Below, in pieces: positions 7,805 to 15,640 of a DNA stretch of 64,000 bases. Below the pieces are notes generated by a model. That model did not search any database and was not told the origin of the DNA. It saw nothing but the letters and a program-made list of their open reading frames with translations. A program made the position numbers and the translations under genes. Every line of letters starts with the position of its first letter. The first letter of the stretch is position 1. The stretch comes from Corynebacterium sp. (GTDB taxonomy: Bacteria; Actinomycetota; Actinomycetes; Mycobacteriales; Mycobacteriaceae): the NCBI RefSeq assembly GCF_022712275.1, contig NZ_JALAGU010000052.1:1-64000 (forward strand), read 5' to 3'.

Positions 7805-8859
7805 CCGGTGACTGTGCCGGCGGTGTTCGGTTCCCAGCCGAGTTCCGGGGCGACATGCTCGGCGAAGTTCTGCAGGATGCGCAGGTTAGCGTCCACGCCC
7901 AGCTGGCTGGGGATGGTGATCATGAGGGTGTCTGCCTCCGTCAGGGCGGCGTCCTTCTTCAGCTGTTCGACGAGCTTGTCCGGCTCGTCGGTGTAGGTGC
8001 GTCCGAAGGTGGCCTGGCCGTCGTCGATGTAGCCGATGCCGCCCTCGTCACCGCCGATACCGAACATCCGCATGTCCTCCTCGGAGGTCACCGGGATGAT
8101 GGAGCGGGAGACGGAGACGCGCGGCGTCCACTGGTGGCCGGCCTCCTTCCAGGCGGCGCGGTAGGCGCGGATCTGCTCGGCCTGGAGGTCCTCGAAGCGG
8201 TCGCCGTTGGCCTCCGTGAGCAGGGTGGAGCTCATGAGGTTCACACCGTCGTGGGCGGCGCGGACGGCGGTGTCGCGGGAGCCGGCGCCCCACCAGACGT
8301 GCTTGCGTAGGGACATCGAGTGCGGCATCACCGGCACCGGGACGTTCGGGTGGTACATCCGCGGGTACTGCTCCTCGAGCGGCAGGGAGGTCGCCATGCC
8401 TTCACCGTCGACGGCGGCCATGAAGCGCTCGAACTTCTCACGGGCCATCGCCGCACCCTTGGGGTCGTCAGCGGCGGGGTGGTAGCCGAAGGCCTCGTAG
8501 CCGCGGTCGACAGGCTCGGGCGATCCCCGGGAGACGCCGAGGGCGACCCTGCCGTCGGACAGCAGGTCGAGTTGTGCGGCCTCCTCGGCGAGCTGCAGCG
8601 GGTTCTCGTAGCGGATGTCGATGACGCCGGTGCCGACCTCGATATTGCTGGTCCGCGCCGCGATGGCGGAGAGCAGCGGCATCGGTGCAGAGTGCTGGGG
8701 TGCGAAGTGGTGGACGCGGAAATACGCGCCGTTGACGCCGAGTTCGTCGGCACCGACGGCGATCTCCAGTGCGTTCTTCAGGTTCTCCTTCGCACCGGGC
8801 ATGCGGCCGGACGTGCTGAGGTCGTAGTGTCCGAAGCTGAGGAAGCCGAAGGCCTTCAC
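7789..8859 (-). CDS. LLM-class flavin-dependent oxidoreductase
   Basis: 356 residues of the bacterial luciferase-like fold: MKAFGFLSFGHYDLS at the N-terminus, AYFRVHHFAPQHSAPMPLLSAIAARTS (strand and helix carrying the conserved His region), IEVGTGVIDIRYENPLQLAEEAAQ and SDGRVALGVSRGSPE, the flavin-phosphate loop region. Members reduce or oxygenate substrates with FMN or F420; the absence of a clear F420 signature and the general type suggest FMN. The start is GTG at 8859 with AAGGAG nine bases upstream. A clear promoter-operator unit precedes it. Confidence 0.85.
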   Translation of the reverse strand: MKAFGFLSFGHYDLSTSGRMPGAKENLKNALEIAVGADELGVNGAYFRVHHFAPQHSAPMPLLSAIAARTSNIEVGTGVIDIRYENPLQLAEEAAQLDLLSDGRVALGVSRGSPEPVDRGYEAFGYHPAADDPKGAAMAREKFERFMAAVDGEGMATSLPLEEQYPRMYHPNVPVPVMPHSMSLRKHVWWGAGSRDTAVRAAHDGVNLMSSTLLTEANGDRFEDLQAEQIRAYRAAWKEAGHQWTPRVSVSRSIIPVTSEEDMRMFGIGGDEGGIGYIDDGQATFGRTYTDEPDKLVEQLKKDAALTEADTLMITIPSQLGVDANLRILQNFAEHVAPELGWEPNTAGTVTGYPLV

Positions 8860-8882
8860 GGGTACTCCTTTTCACAGTCAAG

Positions 8883-8925
8883 TAGTTGATGTGTCAACTA
8901 TATGTTGTGCGGAGGGCAGATGCAA
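8883..8925 (-). promoter_or_regulatory. Promoter with MarR/TetR-like operator for the LLM oxidoreductase
   Basis: Minus-strand TTGCAT (8925-8920) and TATAGT (8902-8897) are 17 bp apart. The inverted repeat TAGTTGA-TGTG-TCAACTA (8883-8900) overlaps the -10 box and the expected transcription start. The 7-bp arms with a 4-bp spacer suit a dimeric MarR-, TetR- or HxlR-type repressor; no candidate repressor gene is adjacent. Confidence 0.6.
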
Positions 8926-9045
8926 GGGGTCCGGGGGCATTCGTGGCGGGATGTCCGCATCACGCCGCCGGAGGTCGCTCGGGAGGGCGTCCGAACAGCC
9001 TCAGGTCGCGTGATGCGGACACTCCACGCCGGTACGGTCGGGGCC

Positions 9046-9408
9046 ATGGGTATCGACCGCACCATCCCGAACATCACCGTCCCGGACCGGGCGGCGCTCG
9101 AAACCAGCGTGCGGGAGCATGCGGCCGTCCTCGGGGTGGAGGTCCTCATGGACCACGGTTGGATCGTCACTCTCGGTGACCGGGACGGCCACCAGCTCAG
9201 CATCATGACGCAGGACGCCACAGCGTCCGTGAACCCCGCCGTCTCCTGCTTCCTCACCACGGTGGACGAGGTGCAGACGGTGCTGGGCCGCGTGGTGGAG
9301 CAGGGTCTTGAGGTGGTGCACCTGCTGAGTGAGGAACCCTGGGGTGTGACCCGGTTCTTCTACCGGGACTCCGCGGGGACGGTCATCAACGTCGGGACGC
9401 ATACCTGA
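9046..9408 (+). CDS. VOC-superfamily (glyoxalase-like) protein
   Basis: About 120 residues. The pattern VSCFLTTVDEVQTVLGRVVEQGLEVVH followed by PWGVTRFFYRDSAGTVINVGTH is the second half-site of glyoxalase/bleomycin-resistance (VOC) proteins, and GHQLSIMTQD ends the first half. The canonical first metal ligand is not obvious, so it may be a binding protein rather than an enzyme. The ATG at 9046 gives the usual VOC length; in-frame upstream starts exist but add non-conserved sequence. No good ribosome site is present, and a short upstream TACGGT suggests leaderless initiation. Confidence 0.65.
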   Translation: MGIDRTIPNITVPDRAALETSVREHAAVLGVEVLMDHGWIVTLGDRDGHQLSIMTQDATASVNPAVSCFLTTVDEVQTVLGRVVEQGLEVVHLLSEEPWGVTRFFYRDSAGTVINVGTHT

Positions 9409-9417
9409 GCGCCACTG

Positions 9418-9760
9418 CGCCGTTGGTTGGCGTGCGTGAGGAGAGCCGGTCGAGACCGGCGGCGAGGTCACCGGTGAGGTGAGCAGGTGACTGCCGGTCC
9501 AGAGGGACCCGGTCGGGGTCGAGGAGACGACGAGCTTCGGCACCGTCTCCAGGGTGCGCGCCCAGCCGACCTCCGCCGGGGAGGCGTCGACCTCCCCCGC
9601 GAGTTACCCACGCCCAGTAGTTCTCCATCATCCCGTAGACGACGCGTCCTCACAGTATGCCCTCGGATCCCTCCAGCAGGCGGGTGTACCAGACGTGCGT
9701 CTCCTCGTCGGCGATGCCCTCGCGGTGGTCGAGGGTGACGCTGATCCTGTACGTGAGTGT
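9418..9760 (-). pseudogene. Decayed DHFR/RibD C-terminal-family gene
   Basis: Read on the minus strand, fragments of one RibD-C/dihydrofolate-reductase-like protein are spread over several frames. TYRISVTLDHREGIADEETH and WYTRLLEGSEGIL run into a TGA at 9652-9650; GRVVYGMMENYWAWV follows in the same frame; WARTLETVPKLVVSSTPTG continues in another frame; and HLTGDLAAGLDRL in a third. This order matches the family (YSVTLSLDGY, YGRRMYE, KIVYSRTL, GD-x-A). The start codon, one internal codon and at least two frames are lost, so it cannot make the enzyme. It lies downstream of the MerR-clamp gene. Confidence 0.7.
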
Positions 9761-9774
9761 GTCCAGGAGTGATT

Positions 9775-9802
9775 TTCACACCGAAGTCTTCACACCGAAG
9801 TC
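9775..9802. repeat. Perfect 14-bp tandem duplication
   Basis: TTCACACCGAAGTC occurs twice back to back (9775-9788 and 9789-9802). Because 14 is not a multiple of three, it shifts the minus-strand frame of the small gene ending at 9776 and creates its present stop codon. Confidence 0.9.
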
Positions 9803-10015
9803 ATTGTCAGGGAGCGTGCCTGCGGAATTGACCGCATCCCGGAGGTACCCCTGTGCAACGTCCACGGCACCCGGTCGGTGGAAAGCGTCCGCGAGATTGA
9901 GGTGCAGGGATGTGGCGAAGCCACGGACGGTCGGCCACAGTGCGAACAGCTGTGTACTCGCCGATTCCACCTCGCCGGTGAGAGCTTCCATGAACGCTGT
10001 ATCTGGGGCGCGCAT
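9776..10015 (-). CDS. Small coupled protein downstream of the MerR-clamp gene
   Basis: 79 residues, predicted mainly helical: MRAPDTAFMEALTGEVESAS, then LFALWPTVRGFATSLHLNLADAFHRPGAVDVAQGYLRD in two parts. No family was recognised. Its ATG overlaps the TGA of the upstream regulator gene, so translation is coupled and the two products are made together. The last residues (DNDFGVKTSV) arise from the 14-bp tandem duplication, which suggests that the original protein had a different C-terminus. The composition looks genuine, with GC-rich third positions similar to its neighbours. Confidence 0.55.
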   Translation of the reverse strand: MRAPDTAFMEALTGEVESASTQLFALWPTVRGFATSLHLNLADAFHRPGAVDVAQGYLRDAVNSAGTLPDNDFGVKTSV

Positions 10016-11088
10016 CAGTTCTCCTCCATCTGGACCGGCATGAGCACGGACGTGAGATCGCCGCACTGCGCCGACCGGACTGTCAGCGGCAGGTCCGGGC
10101 CGCGGAGTTCCAGTAGGATATCGGGCCCGAGCGCACCGGTCAGTGCCGGATACAGCGTGGTCAGGGAGAAGATCGCACGGGTCGGGGAGTCGGTGACGCC
10201 TGCATCCGGTACGGCGTGCCCAACCTGCACCTCACCCTCACTCGCGGAGACGGCGACGCGGGGTCCGGCGTCCTCCACTGCCCGTTGGAAAGCGGTGGAG
10301 TCGACGGAGATGCGGGAGACCGGCTCGGTGAGGGCATCGAGCATGAGCCGGTAGTCGGGGAAATCCCCGGGGAGAAGAGGAAGCGCGGTGGTATCACCCG
10401 CGACCACCGCGTGCAGATGCTCCGGGGCGCAGTGGAGCGTCACCTGGTCGGCACGGCGCCACACCGGCAGCGCGGCGGTCAGGGCACCAGCCGATACCGC
10501 CCCGGACCAGTCTCCACCGGTGACGCCGGGGAGCGTGAACGTCCGGACGGCCAGCCGGTACCGGTCAGTGGCGACCAGCCGCATCTCACCGTCCGTGACC
10601 TCCACGAGCACAGTGCCGAGAACCGGAAGTTCCGGTTCATTCACGGTGGTGGGCAGCACAGAGTCCAGCCCGGCTGCGAGAACCGGGCCGGCCAGTGTGA
10701 AGGGGGGGGATGATGCCGCGGGCGGAGCAGCGGGTTGACGATCGCCGGTGAGTTCGTCGGTGATTTGTTCCGCGGCGGCGATCGCGTCTCCGGTGGATGC
10801 GCGGAGATCCGTGATGTGCCGTCGGATGACCTCCGCGGCGTCCTCCGGAGATGAACTGAGGACGTCGCGGACACCCGACAACGACATGCTTGCGGCACGC
10901 AGCCGCCGGATGCGGATCCCTGCAGAAATCTGGGACGGAGCGTAGAGCCGGTAGCCGGAGAAGGGGTCGGTGTCGGCGGGGTCGAGGACACCGGTGTCGG
11001 CGTAGAACCGCAGTGCGCTGGTGGTGAGCCCGGTGGCCCGGGCGAATTCGCCGATGGGCAGGAGTTGCCTGTCGTTGTCGTAGGTCAT
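10015..11088 (-). CDS. MerR-type regulator fused to DNA polymerase III beta-clamp domains
   Basis: 357 residues in three parts. Residues 9-77 form a MerR winged helix: PIGEFARATGLTTSALRFYA, then GVLDPADTDPFSGYRLYAPSQ. Residues about 80-115 look like the helical MerR dimerisation segment. Residues about 132-354 match domains 2 and 3 of the DnaN sliding clamp: LVATDRYRLAVR (171-182), GDFPDYR (241-247), SLTTLYPALTGALGPDILLE and the C-terminal LMPVQ, which corresponds to the LMPVR/VMPMRL end of clamps. Domain 1 of a clamp is missing. In MerR proteins this region normally binds the effector. It follows a ydcF-like gene by 17 bases, has its own MerR-style promoter, and is translationally coupled to a small gene. 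Function unknown; a DNA-replication or damage-linked sensor is inference. Confidence 0.85.
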   Translation of the reverse strand: MTYDNDRQLLPIGEFARATGLTTSALRFYADTGVLDPADTDPFSGYRLYAPSQISAGIRIRRLRAASMSLSGVRDVLSSSPEDAAEVIRRHITDLRASTGDAIAAAEQITDELTGDRQPAAPPAASSPPFTLAGPVLAAGLDSVLPTTVNEPELPVLGTVLVEVTDGEMRLVATDRYRLAVRTFTLPGVTGGDWSGAVSAGALTAALPVWRRADQVTLHCAPEHLHAVVAGDTTALPLLPGDFPDYRLMLDALTEPVSRISVDSTAFQRAVEDAGPRVAVSASEGEVQVGHAVPDAGVTDSPTRAIFSLTTLYPALTGALGPDILLELRGPDLPLTVRSAQCGDLTSVLMPVQMEEN

Positions 11089-11094
11089 GGTGTC

Positions 11095-11125
11095 AGCGTG
11101 GGCCTTCAGGCAGGGTGAAGGTCAA
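11095..11125 (-). promoter_or_regulatory. MerR-type promoter with 19-bp spacer and dyad
   Basis: On the minus strand TTGACC (11125-11120) and CACGCT (11100-11095) are separated by 19 bp, the elongated spacer characteristic of promoters activated by MerR proteins through DNA distortion. A perfect dyad CCTTCA-N7-TGAAGG (11103-11121) lies inside the spacer. Only six bases separate the -10 box from the ATG at 11088. The site is embedded in the end of the upstream ydcF-like gene. The -10 match is weak, as is common for activator-dependent promoters. Confidence 0.55.
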
Positions 11126-12230
11126 GCCCGGTGTGCCGGGCCGAGGTCGCCGCGTCCACGACCTCCTGCTGCATGTTCGAGAGGATGAACAGCACGCCGA
11201 TGAACACCAGCCAGAGCGCCGCGAGGACCACCCACACCCGGAGATTCCACCGCCGGCGCATGGCGATCACGGCGACGAACTCGCGGAGGAAGCCTGCCGG
11301 CACGAAGTAGGACGCCGTCCTCGCACCCACCACCCGGGCGTCCAGTCCCAGATGCTCGGTCAGCTCCGCGGCACGCAGGGCATGGTAGTTGCTGGTCACC
11401 ACGACGAGGCGGGCATCCTTCCCGAGCAGGTCGCGCGTGTTCCTCAGATTCTCCTCCGTGGTGGTCGAGCGATCCTCCAGCACCATCTGTTCCCGCGGCA
11501 CACCCGCCTTCTCCGCGTAGCGGGCCATCGCCTCGGCCTCGGCGATCTCCTCGTCCGCGCCCTGCCCACCGGAGAGTACGAGCGTCACCTCCTCCCCGGC
11601 GTCCTGCAGTTCCCGCAGCATCGCGATACCGCGGTCCACCCGGGCGGCGAGCAGCGGCGTCGGCTCAGTGCCGTTGAGCCCGGCGCCGAGGACGACCACG
11701 GCGTCCGCGTGACGGGGGCGGGTGATCCGCCCGTAGAGCACGGCGTAGACGGTGAACGCGACGAGCTGCACGAGGATCATACCGACGGTCAGCGCACCCA
11801 GCGGTGTGACGACGAACAGGAGGATTTCGGCGGCCGCCCGGTTCTCGGCCGGTCCGCGGCCGAGCAGGTACAGGCCGAAGAACAGTCCGACGATGGTGCC
11901 CAGCAGGGCGAGGCCGAAGACCGCGGGGACGAGGGTCGCCGTCCCGAAGCCCTCCCGCCGGACCACCACCGCACCGTTGATGAGCAGGTAGATGCCGGTC
12001 GCCAGGACCGCGAGCACACCGAGGACCAGGACGCCGGCGACGAGCAGTGTGGCGGTCTCTCCGTCGGGGTCACTCTGCAGTTCACTGACGACAGCGGTGA
12101 CCCAGACGAGGAAGACGGTGGCGACGATGAGCAGCCCGTTGCGGGAGTGCCGGGGTTCCCGGATGATCGACCAGACGGTCCAGACGGCGAGCAGTGCGGT
12201 GACGCCGCCGAGGATCCAGGTTGCGGTCAC
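11106..12230 (-). CDS. YdcF/SanA-like (DUF218) membrane protein
   Basis: 375 residues. The N-terminal half has about five membrane segments (TWILGGVTALLAVWTVW, then LLVAGVLVLGVLAVLATGIY and further helices). The second half is a DUF218 domain: DAVVVLGAGLNGTEPTPLLAARVDRGIA, LVLSGGQGADEEIAEAEAM, EDRSTTTEENLRNT and VVTSNYHALRAAEL, followed by one more hydrophobic segment. Such proteins act in the cell envelope; some affect peptidoglycan precursor use. The GTG start at 12230 has AAGGA nine bases upstream. It is followed closely by the MerR-clamp gene. Confidence 0.8.
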   Translation of the reverse strand: MTATWILGGVTALLAVWTVWSIIREPRHSRNGLLIVATVFLVWVTAVVSELQSDPDGETATLLVAGVLVLGVLAVLATGIYLLINGAVVVRREGFGTATLVPAVFGLALLGTIVGLFFGLYLLGRGPAENRAAAEILLFVVTPLGALTVGMILVQLVAFTVYAVLYGRITRPRHADAVVVLGAGLNGTEPTPLLAARVDRGIAMLRELQDAGEEVTLVLSGGQGADEEIAEAEAMARYAEKAGVPREQMVLEDRSTTTEENLRNTRDLLGKDARLVVVTSNYHALRAAELTEHLGLDARVVGARTASYFVPAGFLREFVAVIAMRRRWNLRVWVVLAALWLVFIGVLFILSNMQQEVVDAATSARHTGLDLHPA

Positions 12231-12288
12231 GGGTGTTCCTTTCGTCAGGAGGTGGCCGGTCGGGGACCGGGCGCACGGTGGGGCGGAG

Positions 12289-12858
12289 TCAGACTGCCAG
12301 GTTACGTGCCTGGATGTTGACCGACAGCCCGTCCTCGCCGACAAAGGGGCGGACGGTCTCTGCCGTGGTCACGCCGGGCAGGGGGACGGTGGCGACCGGG
12401 GTACCGTCGGCAGTGACGGTGAGGACGCCGTCCTCCAGGGTGGCGGCGTAGGTGATCTCCGCGCCGTCGACGCTGCCGTGGTCGGTGAAGCTGCCGTCGG
12501 CGGCGGGCAGCGGATCCGGCTGGGCGGTCGGGCCACCGGGGAGGGTGACGGGGACGTAGATGTCGAGCAGGCCGACGGTGTTGTCCCGGTAGTCCTGGAC
12601 GATCCACTGGGCCTTCTCCTGCCCGCTGGTGACATCGACGTAAGCGGTGGAGACGGTTCCCTTGTCGGCGAGGAACAGCGGGCGGCCGTGGATGTCGATG
12701 GCGGAGGCGGTGGCGTCCGGGGCTACTCGGGCGACGATGGACCGGACAGTGCTCTCCGCCTCGTGCTGGGCGCTGAACTCGGCGGAGACACCGGCGACGG
12801 CAAGTCCGCCGATAAGGACGACAGAGGCGGACAGGGCGAGGATGTGGGTTGTTCTCAT
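12289..12858 (-). CDS. Exported LmeA/DUF2993-like protein
   Basis: 189 residues with a single N-terminal hydrophobic segment (ILALSASVVLIGGLAVAGVS), likely a signal anchor or signal peptide. The mature part resembles actinobacterial DUF2993/LmeA phospholipid-binding proteins: IDIHGRPLFLADKGTVSTAYVDVTS corresponds to their PFL-x-L-x-x-G region, and the C-terminus ends in NIQARNLAV. Members bind envelope lipids and influence mannan or lipid maturation. The sequence TAGCGT ends eight bases before the ATG, consistent with leaderless transcription. The assignment is tentative because the overall similarity is weak by eye. Confidence 0.55.
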   Translation of the reverse strand: MRTTHILALSASVVLIGGLAVAGVSAEFSAQHEAESTVRSIVARVAPDATASAIDIHGRPLFLADKGTVSTAYVDVTSGQEKAQWIVQDYRDNTVGLLDIYVPVTLPGGPTAQPDPLPAADGSFTDHGSVDGAEITYAATLEDGVLTVTADGTPVATVPLPGVTTAETVRPFVGEDGLSVNIQARNLAV

Positions 12859-12930
12859 GGGAGCTCACGCTACGGTCCGGGTAGTGGGTCACGGATCAAC
12901 CCGTGGTCTGAACCTGCAGGCCAGGCGGGG

Positions 12931-14148
12931 TCATACCGGGGGATGACGTGGTGGCTTCCCCACCAGCACCCGCGCCGCAGCCCTCCCGGCCAGGCGTCCC
13001 GCACGGTTCGCCCCGACCGTCGAGGCGGTGGAACCGTAGCCGACGAGCAGGACGCGCGGATCCTCCGCCACGGTCACCTCGTCGGCCATCCGGATGCCAC
13101 CGTCCGGCCCGCGCAGGTGCAGCGGGGCCAGGTGGGTCAGGGCAGGCCGGAAGCCGGTGTTCCAGAAGAGCACGTCGACGTCCTCGGTGTGGCCGGGTTC
13201 GAAGGGGGACCAGCTGGCGGGCTGTTCCAGCGGGCTGGTGCCGTCGGGGCCGGGGGCGGCGTCCTGCAACGCCCGGGCGGAGGGTTCGCCCCACACCACG
13301 CCGTGGGGCGTGATGTGTCCGATCATTCCGCGGGAGACCAGCACGCCGGACGCCACGGCGTCGAGGTACTCCGGCCACGGCGGGATGCCGGTGTTGCGCA
13401 CCACCGAGTCCGGACGCCGCCCCTGCGTCGTCGCCTCACGGACGCGTTCCTCGGCCTTGTAGCCCCAGCGCTGGTCGAACTGATCCGGGGAGAAGTTCGG
13501 CGGACGCCGTGTCGCCCAGAGAGTCTGTGCCGCAGATCCCGGCTGGTTGAGCTCCAGGAGAAACTGGACGGCGGAGAGTCCGCCACCGATGACGAGGACG
13601 CGATCGCCCGCGAAATCCTCCTTGCTCACGTAGTCGACGGTGTGGAGCTGGCGTCCGGTGAAGTCGGCGATGCCCGGTGTGTACGGGATGTACGGATGGG
13701 TCCAGGTCCCGGTGGCGTTGAGCAGCAGTCCGGTGCGCAGGGTGGTGCAGGTGTCACCATGCAGGACGGTGAGTTCAAGGTCGGTGTCCTGTTCCTCGCC
13801 GGTGCTGTGGACGGCGACGACCTTCACCGGGCGGACGACCTGCAGCCCGAAAGTCTCCTCGTAGCGACGGTAGTAGTCGGCGACCAGCCGGGACGCCGGG
13901 ACGGACGGGTCCGGGCGGTCCATCGGCAGCCCCGGCAGGTCGGCGATTCCGTGGGCTCTGCCGAGCGTCAGCGAGTCCCACCGGTGGCGCCATGCCCCGC
14001 CGGGGCCGTCGTCGGCGTCGAGGGCCAGGAAGTCCGTGCCCGGGACGAGGCCACGGTGGACGAGTTCATGGGCGGCGGCGAGCCCGGCCTGGCCGGCGCC
14101 GATGATGACGGCCGGGATGCGATCGGGAATGCCGGTGGATGCGGTCAT
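12931..14148 (-). CDS. FAD-dependent monooxygenase / oxidoreductase
   Basis: 405 residues with two dinucleotide-binding motifs: VIIGAGQAGLAAAHEL at residue 14 for FAD and VLVIGGGLSAVQFLLEL in the middle for NAD(P)H. The layout and the NATGTWTHPYIPY segment match flavin-containing monooxygenase-like proteins of the CzcO type, which oxidise or act as putative flavoprotein transporters. The C-terminal VLLVGYGSTASTVGANRAGR completes the FAD site. It starts ten bases after the DUF1023 gene and so may be part of that operon. Confidence 0.85.
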   Translation of the reverse strand: MTASTGIPDRIPAVIIGAGQAGLAAAHELVHRGLVPGTDFLALDADDGPGGAWRHRWDSLTLGRAHGIADLPGLPMDRPDPSVPASRLVADYYRRYEETFGLQVVRPVKVVAVHSTGEEQDTDLELTVLHGDTCTTLRTGLLLNATGTWTHPYIPYTPGIADFTGRQLHTVDYVSKEDFAGDRVLVIGGGLSAVQFLLELNQPGSAAQTLWATRRPPNFSPDQFDQRWGYKAEERVREATTQGRRPDSVVRNTGIPPWPEYLDAVASGVLVSRGMIGHITPHGVVWGEPSARALQDAAPGPDGTSPLEQPASWSPFEPGHTEDVDVLFWNTGFRPALTHLAPLHLRGPDGGIRMADEVTVAEDPRVLLVGYGSTASTVGANRAGRLAGRAAARVLVGKPPRHPPV

Positions 14149-14158
14149 GGCGCCGAGG

Positions 14159-15640
14159 CTAGTCGTCCGGCTTCTTCCTCAGCGCTTCCAGCACTTTCCC
14201 GTCGGTCTTGTAGCTGCTGTGCTCGTCGCCGAGATCCCGGTCAAGCAGACCCCAGAGGCTGCCGAGTGCGTCCTTGCGGGCATCGACGGAATCACCGACC
14301 GGGCCGAGCAGATCCATTGCGCGGTCCCACAGACCTCGGTCTTCGGGGGCCCTGCCGTTGATGTCGTCTGCTCCCCAACTCCAGTCTCCGGGATCGTTGC
14401 CGTGGATCCACGGAATGTCAGCGACCCCGCCGATGAAGTCCCGGGAGTCCTTGTACACGTGGACCTCGGCATCCCCGTCCAGGGCCCGGAGGTTGAGGTC
14501 GGAGGTGGAGTCGGCCTTCATGCCGGGACTGCCCAGGAGGTGGATCTCGTCAGCGTCCAGAGTGGCGGTGTCGTCCCGGGCTGCTTCGTCGATGACCCGG
14601 GTGCCGTAACTGTGCCCCACGATGCTGAGTCGGGCGTCCGGGTTCCGTTCGCGCAGCATCGCCTGATGCTTGCGCAGTGTCGGCCCGGCAGCTTCAGCAC
14701 GACCGTTGAACATCGCACCCACCAGATTCCCCGGAGGGGACCACTCGCGCCATACGACGGTCGCCTGTCCGGGACCGGTGAACCGGCCGGCGAACTCCGA
14801 GGCGCCCCGGAGGGCCGACAGACTTCCGGAGCCGGTACCGGATACAAGTGTGGTGACCTTGTCCGCGGTATCGATGTTGCCGATGATCGTGGCCGGGTTC
14901 CCACCGTCCGTGATGACCTCGACACCGATGTCCGCCGGGTCATGCCCCTGCTCCTGCAGCATCGCCACTGCCGCGTCAGCGGCCCTGAGCATCTCCTCCC
15001 GGAGCTCCGGAGTGACCGACGGATCATACAGTCCGTCGATGCGTACCCCGGGTGGGATGCAGTCAGGGGATCCCGCCGCCGCTCCACGTGCGCCAGGGGA
15101 GAGGGAATTCTCCTGCACCCGGCAGGTCGCATCGACCCCGGCGGCCGAGGTGATGGCGTCGGCCGCTGCACGGTCGGCCTCGGTCACCGATTCCATCGCG
15201 TCCCGGAGGACCAGAGTGAATGCGGCTGCCGCGGGGTCGGCACCTGCCGCGGCCATCTGCCCGAGAACCGCTGTCCCGAGTCCGTGGAATCCCGGGGCCC
15301 CGGAGGTCACCAGCCCGCTGTCGTGGACGGTCATGCCTGCGGACTCAGCGGCGATGATGGTGGTGGCCACCTCGTCCCGGATGCCGGTGAGCAGATGACA
15401 GTGACTGTCCAGCAGCTCAGCTACCTGAGCTGCCGCTTCGCCAGCGGTACGGATCTGTCCGGAGACCGACGTCAGTTGTTCCGACCTGTTGTCCGCGGCG
15501 GTGCCCTCCCACTCCGGAAAAGCCGATACCAGGTCGATACCGGATGCCACTTCTTCCAGCTCGGTGCGAGTATCCGACCAACTGCCCGTGGCGAGCGAAG
15601 CCGCAGCGACGGGGGCATCGGCGATCTCCCTGATGTTCAT
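14159..15640 (-). CDS. DUF1023 alpha/beta hydrolase with WXG-like head
   Basis: 493 residues. The N-terminal ~170 residues are helical and contain a WEG turn at residues 44-46, like WXG100/ESX substrates. The C-terminal half is a DUF1023 alpha/beta-hydrolase: SIVGHSYGTRV with nucleophile Ser344, followed by an LGSPGM segment. No signal peptide or membrane helix is seen. In actinobacteria such proteins are encoded with small WXG-like partners, as here (4-base overlap with the upstream gene), and are candidates for type VII secretion substrates or secreted lipolytic effectors. No ESX core genes are in the window. The substrate is unknown. Confidence 0.8.
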   Translation of the reverse strand: MNIREIADAPVAAASLATGSWSDTRTELEEVASGIDLVSAFPEWEGTAADNRSEQLTSVSGQIRTAGEAAAQVAELLDSHCHLLTGIRDEVATTIIAAESAGMTVHDSGLVTSGAPGFHGLGTAVLGQMAAAGADPAAAAFTLVLRDAMESVTEADRAAADAITSAAGVDATCRVQENSLSPGARGAAAGSPDCIPPGVRIDGLYDPSVTPELREEMLRAADAAVAMLQEQGHDPADIGVEVITDGGNPATIIGNIDTADKVTTLVSGTGSGSLSALRGASEFAGRFTGPGQATVVWREWSPPGNLVGAMFNGRAEAAGPTLRKHQAMLRERNPDARLSIVGHSYGTRVIDEAARDDTATLDADEIHLLGSPGMKADSTSDLNLRALDGDAEVHVYKDSRDFIGGVADIPWIHGNDPGDWSWGADDINGRAPEDRGLWDRAMDLLGPVGDSVDARKDALGSLWGLLDRDLGDEHSSYKTDGKVLEALRKKPDD

